Assembly (NCBI GenBank): GCA_947085255.1
Contig: CAMTVQ010000002.1
Location: 124,001 to 188,000 of the forward strand
Direction: 5' to 3'
Length of the DNA stretch: 64,000 nucleotides
Origin: CAMTVQ01 sp947085255
GTDB lineage: Bacteria; Bacteroidota; Bacteroidia; Sphingobacteriales; Sphingobacteriaceae
The notes below the pieces were generated by a model that was not told the origin of the DNA, searched no databases, and was given only the letters and a program-made list of their open reading frames with translations. Shown here one piece after another: positions 53,233 to 62,153 of the stretch. How positions within the stretch are numbered: position 1 is the first letter of the stretch; each line of letters begins with the position of its first letter. Position numbers and translations under genes: made by a program.

Positions 53233-54602
53233 TAAAATTTAAGGTTCAATACGCCGCCAGATATTACTTTAAAACTTCTATCCACCGTAGCCATGCTTTT
53301 ATATGATGCCTTATCGCGATACTGAGCAATATACTCCCCAGGCTGAATAATCCATGGTTGAGTTATTTGCTGGGCATTATTGGTGTACACTTTACGCAAT
53401 TGCCCTTTTTCTATAATAAACAAGGTAATATAACCCGGTTTGGTAACACTTACATTAATAATTCCGGGAGCTGGTATTTTAATCGCATTATCCTGCGATT
53501 GTTTAATTTCTACATTTTTGTATACTCTACTTGGCAATGTAAGTAGTTCTATATCGTACATACCTGTAAGATATGTCTTAGCTGTATTTATATCTTGAAC
53601 GTTTAAAATAGTACCTGTACCCGATTTTCGGATTACCGCTTTAAGGTTTTTATACTTATTAATTCCTTCCATTTTTAACACCAGATTACCCTGCGATATA
53701 TCTACTGCGGTAAGTGTATGCTTGCCCTGAATTAGTTTCACAGTATCTTTTACTACTTCGGGCAAACTATGTATAACTACTTTATACCCATTATCAGGCG
53801 CAACATATAAGGTATCTGCAAGACCTATTGCATTTTGGGTATGGTAAATATTATACGCTATATTTTTACTTCGCAAATCATAAAAAGTCATGTTTAGATT
53901 CGTTTCCGATGTCTTTCCATACGCATTTATCAAATTAATTTGCAAACTTGTAGGATTTAAAGCCGTACTAATTACTACACTGGTAATGGAAGAAGCTTGC
54001 CGCTCATCAGCAATATTAAAAACCTTTCCAGCGCACTCAAATAGCTTTTTTTGCTCTTCAGACAATCCTAAGCCAACAATATAGGGTTTAAAGGAAATGC
54101 CTTTACTTATCAATTCGGCAGCAGCATCGCATATATTACCTGCACAATTTTCGACTCCATCGGTAAGTAATATGATAATGTTTTTATAATTAGCATTTCG
54201 TTGAAAGTCGGTAACAGATTCGGATAAAGCCAATGCAATAGGTGTATATCCTTGCGGACGTAAAGAATCAAGTTCCAAATCAATTAAACCTGCACTGTTT
54301 GCAGAAAAGGAGACTTCTAACTTAGTATCTGTGCAATTTTGTTTTTCGCGAGGTGATTGATGGCCAAATACACGCAACGCCACTTCTATATTTTTATCTG
54401 CCTTTACGCTATCCAACATTTGGCGTATTACCTGCTTGGCAGTGGCAAATTTGGGAACATTATTCCACTCTTCTACCATGCTGCCCGAAGCATCCAAAAT
54501 AAACAGGATACGTGTACGCTGATTAGCAGAAATACGATTTTGCGCCCAACAAAATTGAGCAATAAGGATGAATAATAAGCTATATAAAATTCGTCTTTGC
54601 AA
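53232..54602 (-). CDS. Secreted VWA-domain protein (upstream copy)
   Basis: 456 residues. A signal peptide ends near FCWAQN. The VWA domain (about 28-205) has the MIDAS FILDASGSMVEEW and TDGVENCAGNICD. Its tail matches the downstream copy in order and in motifs such as VSFSANSAG, DISQGNLVLKMEGINKY and KIPAPGIINV, so this is a tandem duplication with divergence. It is 18 bp after the transketolase N-half and is coupled to its paralogue. Confidence 0.87.
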   Translation of the reverse strand: MQRRILYSLLFILIAQFCWAQNRISANQRTRILFILDASGSMVEEWNNVPKFATAKQVIRQMLDSVKADKNIEVALRVFGHQSPREKQNCTDTKLEVSFSANSAGLIDLELDSLRPQGYTPIALALSESVTDFQRNANYKNIIILLTDGVENCAGNICDAAAELISKGISFKPYIVGLGLSEEQKKLFECAGKVFNIADERQASSITSVVISTALNPTSLQINLINAYGKTSETNLNMTFYDLRSKNIAYNIYHTQNAIGLADTLYVAPDNGYKVVIHSLPEVVKDTVKLIQGKHTLTAVDISQGNLVLKMEGINKYKNLKAVIRKSGTGTILNVQDINTAKTYLTGMYDIELLTLPSRVYKNVEIKQSQDNAIKIPAPGIINVSVTKPGYITLFIIEKGQLRKVYTNNAQQITQPWIIQPGEYIAQYRDKASYKSMATVDRSFKVISGGVLNLKF

Positions 54603-54619
54603 CTATTTGAGTGTTTACC

Positions 54620-55459
54620 TTAGTAATCGGTTAAGGTTTCGTCCAATTGTGCTAAAGCACTGGCCAACTGCTCGTCATTAGGAGCAATACCGTGCCATTT
54701 ATGCGAGCCCATCATGAAATCAACCCCCTGACCCATTTCTGTGCGCATTAGTATCATAATAGGTTTGCCTTTTCCGGTAAGCGCCTTGGCTGCAGTAAGG
54801 GTATCAACCACTTCGCTCATTACATTGCCATTCATACTTAGCACATGCCAGCCAAAAGCTTCAAACTTTCCTTTCAAATCGCCCAACGACAATACATTGT
54901 CTGTAGAACCATCTATTTGCTGCCCATTTACATCAACAGTACTAATAATTGTATCTATTTTATTGTGTGCGGCATACATGGCCGCTTCCCAAATTTGCCC
55001 TTCCTGCAACTCTCCGTCGCCGTGTAAAGAATATACAATAGATGAATCGTTGTTCAACTTTTTGGTTAAAGCTGCGCCTAAAGCTACCGAAAGCCCTTGC
55101 CCTAATGAACCCGATGCAATACGTACACCTGGCAAATGCTCTGCTGTTGTAGGATGACCTTGTAAACGCGTATCTATTTTGCGGAACGTAGCCAATTCCT
55201 TTTCTGGAAAGTAACCCGAACGTGCCAATACACTATACCAAACGGGTGATATATGCCCATTGGAAAGAAAGAACAAATCTTCTCCTTTGGCATCCATATC
55301 AAACTTTTTATTGTGGTGCATTACCTCAAAATAAAGTGCCACCAAAAAATCGGCACAACCTAAAGAACCACCCGGATGCCCAGACTGACACCCATGAACC
55401 ATACGTACAATATCGCGTCGAACTTGCTGTGCTACTTTTTCTAATTCCTGTATGTTCAT
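54620..55459 (-). CDS. Transketolase, N-terminal half
   Basis: 279 residues. The conserved GHPGGSLGCADFLVALYFEV lies near 28-47, GQGLSVALGAALTKKL near 118-133, and the TPP motif HGDGELQEGQIWEAAMYAA around 144-162. Normal size for the first subunit of a split transketolase. It starts 3 bp downstream of the peroxiredoxin stop, within the same operon. Its partner half lies 3 kb further along the operon after two VWA genes. Confidence 0.92.
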   Translation of the reverse strand: MNIQELEKVAQQVRRDIVRMVHGCQSGHPGGSLGCADFLVALYFEVMHHNKKFDMDAKGEDLFFLSNGHISPVWYSVLARSGYFPEKELATFRKIDTRLQGHPTTAEHLPGVRIASGSLGQGLSVALGAALTKKLNNDSSIVYSLHGDGELQEGQIWEAAMYAAHNKIDTIISTVDVNGQQIDGSTDNVLSLGDLKGKFEAFGWHVLSMNGNVMSEVVDTLTAAKALTGKGKPIMILMRTEMGQGVDFMMGSHKWHGIAPNDEQLASALAQLDETLTDY

Positions 55460-55462
55460 AAT

Positions 55463-55912
55463 TTATAGTATTTGAGAAGTGTGATTCTTTGTATCTACCT
55501 TATCGATAATTTTTTCGATTACGCCTTGTTCATTTATCAAAAAAGTAACACGAGCTGTGCCCATGTATTTTTTGCCATACATGCTTTTTTCTACCCACAC
55601 ACCATAATCAGTCACAATTTTTTTATCTGTATCGGCAATTAGACTAAATGGCAATTCGTATTTGGTAATAAATTTTTGATGCGCTTTTTCTGCATCAATA
55701 CTTACACCTAATATAATGTATCCTGCGGCTTTTAGGGCCGCATCATTATCGCGCAAATTGCATGCTTGTGCCGTACAACCTGGGGTGTCGTCTTTTGGAT
55801 AAAAATACAGTACTACTTTTTTACCTTTAAAGTCTGTTAATGCTATTTTATTACCATTCTGATCTACACCATTAATGGCTGGTGCTGGCATTCCTACAGT
55901 TAGTATATTCAT
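55463..55912 (-). CDS. bcp: Peroxiredoxin, BCP/PrxQ type
   Basis: 149 residues. The motif PKDDTPGCTAQACNLRD holds peroxidatic Cys 46 and resolving Cys 51, five apart as in atypical 2-Cys BCP enzymes. It reduces hydroperoxides with thioredoxin. It starts 3 bp after the M23 gene and ends 3 bp before the transketolase N-half, so the operon is tight. Confidence 0.94.
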   Translation of the reverse strand: MNILTVGMPAPAINGVDQNGNKIALTDFKGKKVVLYFYPKDDTPGCTAQACNLRDNDAALKAAGYIILGVSIDAEKAHQKFITKYELPFSLIADTDKKIVTDYGVWVEKSMYGKKYMGTARVTFLINEQGVIEKIIDKVDTKNHTSQIL

Positions 55913-55915
55913 ATT

Positions 55916-57673
55916 TTATCTATAAAAAGAGGCGGCGTACTTACTTGTATTGTTTTTATAATCAATAAGTTCTAGCTCAAATTTGTGCTCTCCGGCAATA
56001 GTGCGTTCATCAAAATAGTGTGACAGAATACCCGATTTGCCATCAAATGCCATTAATGTCCATTTGCCATCTATTGTAGCGCGGTAGCTTTTTACACCCG
56101 ATAAATTATCACCAATACGAATGAGAATTGCCGAATTTAACGACATGTTCTTACCATCATTTATAGTAATAGGCTTTATAGTTGGCGGTACAGTATCAGC
56201 TACTATATAAAAATTGCCAAAGTTTTTGATATTAGCTACTACCCAGCCCTCTTTCCACGTTCCTCCTTGCGATCTATTTTTTTCGTTTACCATAATGAGT
56301 TTATCCTTATAGGCTAAGGCATCACTATTCACTTTAATAGCCACTTCTGCTGGATACTGAAGAGGCGTGTATTTCGTATGTATATGATGGGTAATTGAAT
56401 ATGAACCCGCAGCTGCGGCAGAGGTCGTATAATCAAAATCGATAGTATCGTACAAGCTATTTGCTGGCACTTTTACTTGTACCAATTCAGTTGAGAAGGT
56501 GTTTTCTTTTTGATAGGCAAACGTTTTACCCAAAGTGAAAGATGTTCCCAATGCTGGCCCATCTGCTAACTCTCCTTTTACAGTAAAGCTGAGTAATGTT
56601 TTATTTTTATGTGCATCTACAAGCACATAATCTACCTGATGGGTATTGGTATCATTAACAAAAACAAACCCTTTGTTTACCAGACTTTTATAAATAGAAA
56701 GACTATTACCGTCATCGACAAAACTCTTCTGAATATCTTTCCCAGATTTTAGCTTCTCATAGTAATCTAGATACGAGTTAATGGCTTTTGTTTCGCTAAA
56801 GCTGAATTTTTCAAAATTGGCATAATAAATAACCTTGCCATCCCATTTTAGCTCTACAGAATATAACCCATTGCTATTACTAGAACCATTGTGTTTATCT
56901 ATTGCTTCGATACCAAAACCTATTTTACCTTTTACCCTAATAGGAATAGCTGTGCTGTATAAGCCATTTGCAATTGTTAATGGAATTCTTAGTCTTGCAG
57001 CAGTTCTATTTACCATACCGCCCTTTACCGGATATATGTATAGCCCTGCAATAGTTGGTTTTATATCGTCCTGTATCGGCATGCCAAATAAAGCAGGATT
57101 AAGTGTCATTTCTGTTTTCTCGTCGCGTATTTCAAAGTGCAAATGAGGCCCACCCGAACTACCTGAGTTACCCGAATAAGCAATCAAATTACCTTTACTA
57201 ACCCTTAAGCCCGTTGCAACGGTATAATGCTCATCTATCTCAAACGATTCCTTTTCATATTGCTTTTTCTTGGCTTCTTTACCAATTGCCCAGTTATAAT
57301 TTTTCAGGTGAGCATATACACTTACAAATCCATTTGGATGGGTAATATATATGGCATTACCAAAGCCCGAAGCTTGTATACGAATACGCGACACATAACC
57401 ATCGGCTACTGCATACACCGAGTAACCCTCTTTTGCATTGGTTTTTATATCTATTCCTGAATGAAAATGATTGGGGCGTAATTCGCCAAAAGAACCTGAT
57501 AAATACAAGGGTATATCTAAAGGCGACCGAAAATAATCGGTAGGATAGCCCAACGCTAAATTGCTAAACTTGCCAACATGTACCTTTTCCTTGATAGTAA
57601 TCGGCAAAAAAGAGAACGACACTAAACCTAACCCAGAACAAGCAATTTTCAACCAACTATAACTCATTTTCAT
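55916..57673 (-). CDS. M23-family zinc peptidase (peptidoglycan endopeptidase-like)
   Basis: 585 residues. A hydrophobic N-terminus (about 10-24) may act as signal or anchor. The M23 domain (about 60-185) has the metal ligands His 71 and Asp 75 in NHFHSGIDIKT and the later HLHFEIRD (His 177, His 179). A long beta-rich C-terminal part (about 200-585) contains repeats of adhesive type. It should cleave cross-links in peptidoglycan, or be a LytM-like activator. It overlaps the FAH gene by 4 bp. Confidence 0.9.
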   Translation of the reverse strand: MKMSYSWLKIACSGLGLVSFSFLPITIKEKVHVGKFSNLALGYPTDYFRSPLDIPLYLSGSFGELRPNHFHSGIDIKTNAKEGYSVYAVADGYVSRIRIQASGFGNAIYITHPNGFVSVYAHLKNYNWAIGKEAKKKQYEKESFEIDEHYTVATGLRVSKGNLIAYSGNSGSSGGPHLHFEIRDEKTEMTLNPALFGMPIQDDIKPTIAGLYIYPVKGGMVNRTAARLRIPLTIANGLYSTAIPIRVKGKIGFGIEAIDKHNGSSNSNGLYSVELKWDGKVIYYANFEKFSFSETKAINSYLDYYEKLKSGKDIQKSFVDDGNSLSIYKSLVNKGFVFVNDTNTHQVDYVLVDAHKNKTLLSFTVKGELADGPALGTSFTLGKTFAYQKENTFSTELVQVKVPANSLYDTIDFDYTTSAAAAGSYSITHHIHTKYTPLQYPAEVAIKVNSDALAYKDKLIMVNEKNRSQGGTWKEGWVVANIKNFGNFYIVADTVPPTIKPITINDGKNMSLNSAILIRIGDNLSGVKSYRATIDGKWTLMAFDGKSGILSHYFDERTIAGEHKFELELIDYKNNTSKYAASFYR

Positions 57674-58281
57674 TTTACAGTACAGCTTAATACTTTTTTA
57701 TCCGCTATATACCCCTCTAAGCTATCGCCAATTTGTACGGAAGCTACACCTTCTGGAGTTCCGGTAAAAATCAAATCGCCTTTTTTTAAGGTAAAAAACG
57801 ACGATACGTAACTAACAATATACTCAAATGAGAACAATAGGTCTGCCGTATGTCCCTGCTGAACCGTTTCTCCGTTTTTATTCAAGCTAAACCGAATATC
57901 TTTAAAATCAGGAAAGTCGCTTACTGGAAAAAACTGACCTATTGGAGCCGACCCATCAAAGGCTTTGGCTATTTCCCAAGGCAATCCTTTATCCTTTTGC
58001 TGTTGCTGCAAATCACGCGCCGTAAAATCAATTCCCAATCCTATAGCTTCTATATAGTTTGAAGCAAATTTTTCAGCAATATGTTTTCCTTCTTTACCAA
58101 TTTTTAAAACCAGTTCTATTTCGTGATGTATATCTTTAGAAAAATCGGGGTAATAAAAGGGTTTATCGTCTTTAATAAGCGCTGTATCTGGCTTCATAAA
58201 CACTACTGGCTGTGCTGGAACCGCATTATTTAACTCTTTTGCATGAGCTGCATAATTTCTACCTATAGCTAATATCTTCAT
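57670..58281 (-). CDS. Fumarylacetoacetate hydrolase-family protein
   Basis: 203 residues, the short FAHD1-like form. The metal-binding segment is HHEIELVLKIGK near residue 52, followed by GIDFTARDLQ near 98 and FTGTPEGVA near 173-182. The family hydrolyses C-C bonds in oxo acids or decarboxylates oxaloacetate; the substrate is unknown. First gene of the long minus-strand operon. Its last 4 bp overlap the M23 gene. Confidence 0.92.
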   Translation of the reverse strand: MKILAIGRNYAAHAKELNNAVPAQPVVFMKPDTALIKDDKPFYYPDFSKDIHHEIELVLKIGKEGKHIAEKFASNYIEAIGLGIDFTARDLQQQQKDKGLPWEIAKAFDGSAPIGQFFPVSDFPDFKDIRFSLNKNGETVQQGHTADLLFSFEYIVSYVSSFFTLKKGDLIFTGTPEGVASVQIGDSLEGYIADKKVLSCTVK

Positions 58282-58330
58282 CCGTTTCTATACAGCAGCA
58301 AAGCTATGAAATATAGATAAAGCACTACAC

Positions 58331-58360
58331 AAAAAAGCCCCGCCTATAATAGGCAGAGCT
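58331..58360 (-). terminator. Terminator of the cupredoxin gene
   Basis: A hairpin AGC...GCCTA / TAGGC...GCT with an internal mismatch and an A-run at its left end (T-run on the minus strand), between the cupredoxin and FAH genes. Confidence 0.65.
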
Positions 58361-58386
58361 GTGTATTTTACTAACAAGTGTGTACT

Positions 58387-59019
58387 TTATTGAATAGAAA
58401 TTCTTTTGGTAAGCACTTCATTACCGATAGTCATTCTAACAAAATACAATCCACTACGAATGGTTTCTTCTAATTCAAGACTCAACTTATGATCACCTGC
58501 TGATTTGCGATCATTGGCAAGTATTGCAACTTCATTGCCCAATACATCCATCAATTTAACAACAACCGACTGATCTTTAGCAATACTGTAATTAATGTTT
58601 ATCTTTTTATCCGTTACAGGATTAGGGTATACTTGAAATTCTGTTTTAACACTTTTTGCTTCTATAGCTGCAGTACCGCTTACAGTTACACTTCCTGTCA
58701 TTTGAGCAGGATATACACTTGCTGACGTTGCGTGTGAAGTACACCAGTAAATATGTTTACCTACAGAAAAATTGCTTGTTACAGGTATTTTTACGCGTTG
58801 GTTATTCGGATTGGAAGTAAATGTAGTCCACAAATTTTCATCTGATTTAGTTGGGTGTGACCCACCAACCCATTGAAACAAGATGGTATCTCCTACATTA
58901 ACCGTAATATCTTGAGGGGTATATACATTACTACTTACCGACACAGTAACTACCTTTTGAGCCTGAGCGGCAGCAAAAATAATTACGGTAAGCAGTATTA
59001 GAGAGTAGATTTTTTTCAT
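58387..59019 (-). CDS. Plastocyanin-like cupredoxin with T9SS type A sorting domain
   Basis: 210 residues. A signal peptide ends at AAAQA-Q. The cupredoxin domain (about 22-115) has the type 1 copper ligands His 55 (GGSHPTK), Cys 93 and His 96 (YWCTSHATS) and Met 107 (AQMTG). The last ~75 residues carry the T9SS C-terminal domain (FQVYPNPVTDKKININYS, GLYFVRMTIGNEVLTKRI). It should be exported by type IX secretion and bind one copper ion, perhaps for electron transfer or as a copper store. It is monocistronic. Confidence 0.92.
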   Translation of the reverse strand: MKKIYSLILLTVIIFAAAQAQKVVTVSVSSNVYTPQDITVNVGDTILFQWVGGSHPTKSDENLWTTFTSNPNNQRVKIPVTSNFSVGKHIYWCTSHATSASVYPAQMTGSVTVSGTAAIEAKSVKTEFQVYPNPVTDKKININYSIAKDQSVVVKLMDVLGNEVAILANDRKSAGDHKLSLELEETIRSGLYFVRMTIGNEVLTKRISIQ

Positions 59020-59036
59020 CTAAGGATATTTTAAAC

Positions 59037-59044
59037 CAAAAATA
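59037..59044 (-). promoter_or_regulatory. -7 box of the cupredoxin gene
   Basis: On the minus strand TATTTTTG is an exact TAnnTTTG match ending 17 bp before ATG 59019. Confidence 0.55.
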
Positions 59045-59114
59045 CGAAACTTTATTATAAGAGTTGCAAGTTTTTCTATAAAAATCAACTATTTACCTGT
59101 GCTACTTACTTTTT

Positions 59115-59145
59115 TTTGAGAATCTGCATAGTTAATCTACCTTTG
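59115..59145 (+). promoter_or_regulatory. Canonical Bacteroidota promoter of kup
   Basis: TTTG (59115-59118), 19 bp, then TACCTTTG (59138-59145). This is the full TTTG-N19-TAnnTTTG consensus. Transcription should start near 59150, giving a short leader to the GTG start at 59165. Confidence 0.82.
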
Positions 59146-59164
59146 GCTACCTTTCCATTTTTAC

Positions 59165-61108
59165 GTGAGCAAAAACATCAGCAAAATCAGCGCAGCTGGC
59201 TTATTAGTCAGTCTAGGAATTATATATGGTGATATTGGCACATCCCCACTGTATGTACTAAAAGCAATTATTGGTGAAAACAACATCATCAATTCCTTTA
59301 CGGTACTTGGTGGCATATCCTGCGTATTTTGGACGCTTACCTTACAAACAACATTTAAGTATGTTATTTTAACCCTTAGAGCCGATAACAAAGGGGAGGG
59401 TGGTATATTTTCCCTATTTGCATTGGTACGGCGCAAAGCCAAATGGCTCATTTTTCCAGCAATTATTGGGGGTTCTACTCTACTTGCAGATGGCATTATT
59501 ACCCCTCCTATTTCTGTAGCTTCTGCCATAGAGGGATTACGCATTATAAATCCTGATATCCAAACAGTTCCAATAGTCATTATCATCATTACCGCACTTT
59601 TTATAGTACAGCAATTTGGGACTAACTTTGTAGGCAAAGCCTTTGGTCCTGTGATGTTTTTATGGTTTGGTATGTTGGGCACCTTAGGTTTTGCTCAAAT
59701 TGCTGTTGATACAACAATTTTAAAAGCTGTTAACCCATATTACGCATACGATTTGTTGGTTAATCACCCCGAAGGCTTTTGGTTGCTAGGTGCTGTATTT
59801 TTGTGTACCACAGGTGCCGAAGCCTTGTATTCTGATTTAGGTCACTGCGGCAGAAGTAATATTCGTGTAAGTTGGATTTTTGTAAAACTTGCCTTATTAC
59901 TCAATTATTTTGGGCAAGGTGCTTGGCTATTACAACATGCTAACGAAAGGCTTACTGGAAATCCTTTTTATAATGTTATGCCCGATTGGTTTTTGGTTAC
60001 GGGCATTGCATTGGCAACGGCTGCAGCTATTATTGCCAGTCAAGCCTTAATTAGTGGCTCATTTACACTTATTAGCGAAGCTGTACGCCTCAATATCTGG
60101 CCAAAAGTAAAAATCATATTTCCTACCGACCAAAAAGGGCAATTGTATGTACCCAGCATCAATTGGATATTATTAGCTGGCTGTATTGGCGTAGTCCTGT
60201 TATTTAAAGAATCATCGGCTATGGAAGCCGCCTATGGTTTGTCTATTACCCTAACCATGTTAATGACTACCATATTGCTCGCCGTATACTTACGATCGCG
60301 CAGGTTCTCGATATATTTTATTGGTGTGGTGTTGGCAGTATATCTTACTATAGAAATAGCTTTCTTAATTGCCAACTTGAGCAAATTTACCCACGGTGGT
60401 TGGTTTACCTTAGTTATCGGAACGGTATTGGTATCGGTAATGTGGACCTGGTATATGGCGCGTAAAATCAAAAATAAGTATGTACGATTTGACGAAATAG
60501 ACAAGCATGTATCGCTATTAGAAGACTTGAGTAATGACACCTCTGTACCGAAGTATGCTTCGCAATTGGTGTACCTTACCAGTGCCAATTTTGCTTCCGA
60601 AATAGAATCAAAAATCATTTACTCGATTGCCCAAAAGCAACCAAAAAGAGCCGATACGTATTGGTTTGTACACGTAGATGTACTGGACGAGCCCTATATT
60701 AGTGAGTACAAAATCACCAACCTATCGTCTAACAAAGTAATCCGCATTGATTTTAGATTGGGATTTAGGGTGGAGCAGCGTATCAACCAATTGTTCCGTA
60801 AGGTGGTGGAAGACATGGTAGCCAACGGCGAGATTGATATTTTAAGTCGGTATGATTCTTTGAGGAAACACAACATTATTGGCGATTTCCGATTTGTGGT
60901 GATAGAAAAAAACCTATCGCGCAACAATAACCTCTCCTTTTACCATAAATTGATTATGGATTACTATTTTATCCTCAAAAGGTTGAGTTTATCGGAAGAA
61001 AAAGGCTTCGGGCTTGATCTTAGCTTTGTAACGGTAGAAACCGTTCCGCTTATTTTTAGCAATACGGCAAGTATTAATCTAAAAAGGGTGAGAGAACGAA
61101 CGTATTAG
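59165..61108 (+). CDS. kup: KUP/HAK-family potassium transporter
   Basis: 647 residues from a GTG start at 59165. The start MSKNISKISAAGLLVSLGII leads into GDIGTSPLYVLKA (about 19-31), the family hallmark. About 12 membrane helices end near residue 440, followed by a cytoplasmic C-terminal domain (about 445-647). It imports K+ with protons. Length and motifs are complete. A consensus promoter precedes it and there is no operon partner. Confidence 0.95.
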   Translation: MSKNISKISAAGLLVSLGIIYGDIGTSPLYVLKAIIGENNIINSFTVLGGISCVFWTLTLQTTFKYVILTLRADNKGEGGIFSLFALVRRKAKWLIFPAIIGGSTLLADGIITPPISVASAIEGLRIINPDIQTVPIVIIIITALFIVQQFGTNFVGKAFGPVMFLWFGMLGTLGFAQIAVDTTILKAVNPYYAYDLLVNHPEGFWLLGAVFLCTTGAEALYSDLGHCGRSNIRVSWIFVKLALLLNYFGQGAWLLQHANERLTGNPFYNVMPDWFLVTGIALATAAAIIASQALISGSFTLISEAVRLNIWPKVKIIFPTDQKGQLYVPSINWILLAGCIGVVLLFKESSAMEAAYGLSITLTMLMTTILLAVYLRSRRFSIYFIGVVLAVYLTIEIAFLIANLSKFTHGGWFTLVIGTVLVSVMWTWYMARKIKNKYVRFDEIDKHVSLLEDLSNDTSVPKYASQLVYLTSANFASEIESKIIYSIAQKQPKRADTYWFVHVDVLDEPYISEYKITNLSSNKVIRIDFRLGFRVEQRINQLFRKVVEDMVANGEIDILSRYDSLRKHNIIGDFRFVVIEKNLSRNNNLSFYHKLIMDYYFILKRLSLSEEKGFGLDLSFVTVETVPLIFSNTASINLKRVRERTY

Positions 61109-61209
61109 TTAATTGGAGAATTTGTTGATTAGTTGAACGAAATTTGAGTGTAGATAAGGTCTTAAAGCTAAAACATGCTGATTAAAACAGGACTGATATA
61201 CCTCCTTTA

Positions 61210-62094
61210 TTAATTATTTTCTATTGGTCTTATTTTAACAGCTTGAGATTCTTCTTCTGGTGTTGCTTCAAACAAACTTACATTTGAGTATTTAGACAGC
61301 TGTTTAAATAATTTCTTTCTTTTATCTCTATTCATATTATACCCAACATATACTTCTGTATAAACAATATTTGAAACCTTAGCTGCCAAATTAGGTTTTG
61401 TAGTCCATATTCTAAATTCTTGTTCCCATAAGAACTTTTCTCTTTCCTTAAGCAAGAAGGTTAGTTCAATGCAATCTACTTCACCATCTGGAATAATCTC
61501 TGGGTATTCATCATAATATAAAATTGGCATAATGTTACAACGAATTCCATTCTTGTTCAAATCACCAATTAGTGTTTCAACATTAAAACCTACACAAATC
61601 CCTTTAAAATTATCACCATATTCCTGCCACATTTTATAGCTGTCAGGAATTGTACAGGTACTTAAAATTCCAAATGTATCTATCGCATTCCCAGTTAAAT
61701 TTTGATTTGCTAAGGCGACTTCATTAGGAGTTCTAAATCTTTCATACGTCTTTCCACCGAATTTTTGTGCCCTACATATTCTATCAGTTCCTATCATTTC
61801 AGGAGCATCTAGATAAGATAAATGATATGCTCTATTAATGCAATCCTGCAATGACATCAAATCATATCTAAATCTAAATTTGGCATCATTTCTATCTGAA
61901 AAATTACGTGCTGATGAAAACCAAAGTTCATTATCAACTATAACTTTATCATCTGGTGAGTCTTTTTTCTTACACCAAGAACGATATTTATACAAATTAA
62001 TTGGAGCTCCAATATCTGGCAAAACAACAGTCTTACTTTGCATGATATCAATTATTTTTTTCGGTAGCGCGCGATTAAGATTATCCATAAACAA
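61210..62094 (-). CDS. DUF2971 family protein
   Basis: 294 residues; start ATG 62094 or ATG 62088. NLYKYRSW near 38-45, NELWFSSARNFSDRNDAKFRF near 61-81, FGILSTCTIPDSYKMWQEYG near 152-171 and GICVGFNVETL are the DUF2971 pattern, related to toxin- or defence-associated enzymes of unknown activity. Cytoplasmic. AT-rich relative to neighbours and isolated between kup and dnaK, so possibly acquired. The 101 bp before kup end hold nothing notable. Confidence 0.87.
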   Translation of the reverse strand: MFMDNLNRALPKKIIDIMQSKTVVLPDIGAPINLYKYRSWCKKKDSPDDKVIVDNELWFSSARNFSDRNDAKFRFRYDLMSLQDCINRAYHLSYLDAPEMIGTDRICRAQKFGGKTYERFRTPNEVALANQNLTGNAIDTFGILSTCTIPDSYKMWQEYGDNFKGICVGFNVETLIGDLNKNGIRCNIMPILYYDEYPEIIPDGEVDCIELTFLLKEREKFLWEQEFRIWTTKPNLAAKVSNIVYTEVYVGYNMNRDKRKKLFKQLSKYSNVSLFEATPEEESQAVKIRPIENN

Positions 62095-62107
62095 TTTTCC
62101 CTTTAAA

Positions 62108-62136
62108 TTAAAAGGCCTCTTTTAGAGGCCTTTTAA
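62108..62136 (-). terminator. Terminator of dnaK
   Basis: TTAAAAGGCCTC / GAGGCCTTTTAA form a near-perfect stem with a 5-nt loop and T-runs on both strands, 18 bp after the dnaK stop. Confidence 0.9.
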
Positions 62137-62153
62137 TCATTCAAACAAGACTT

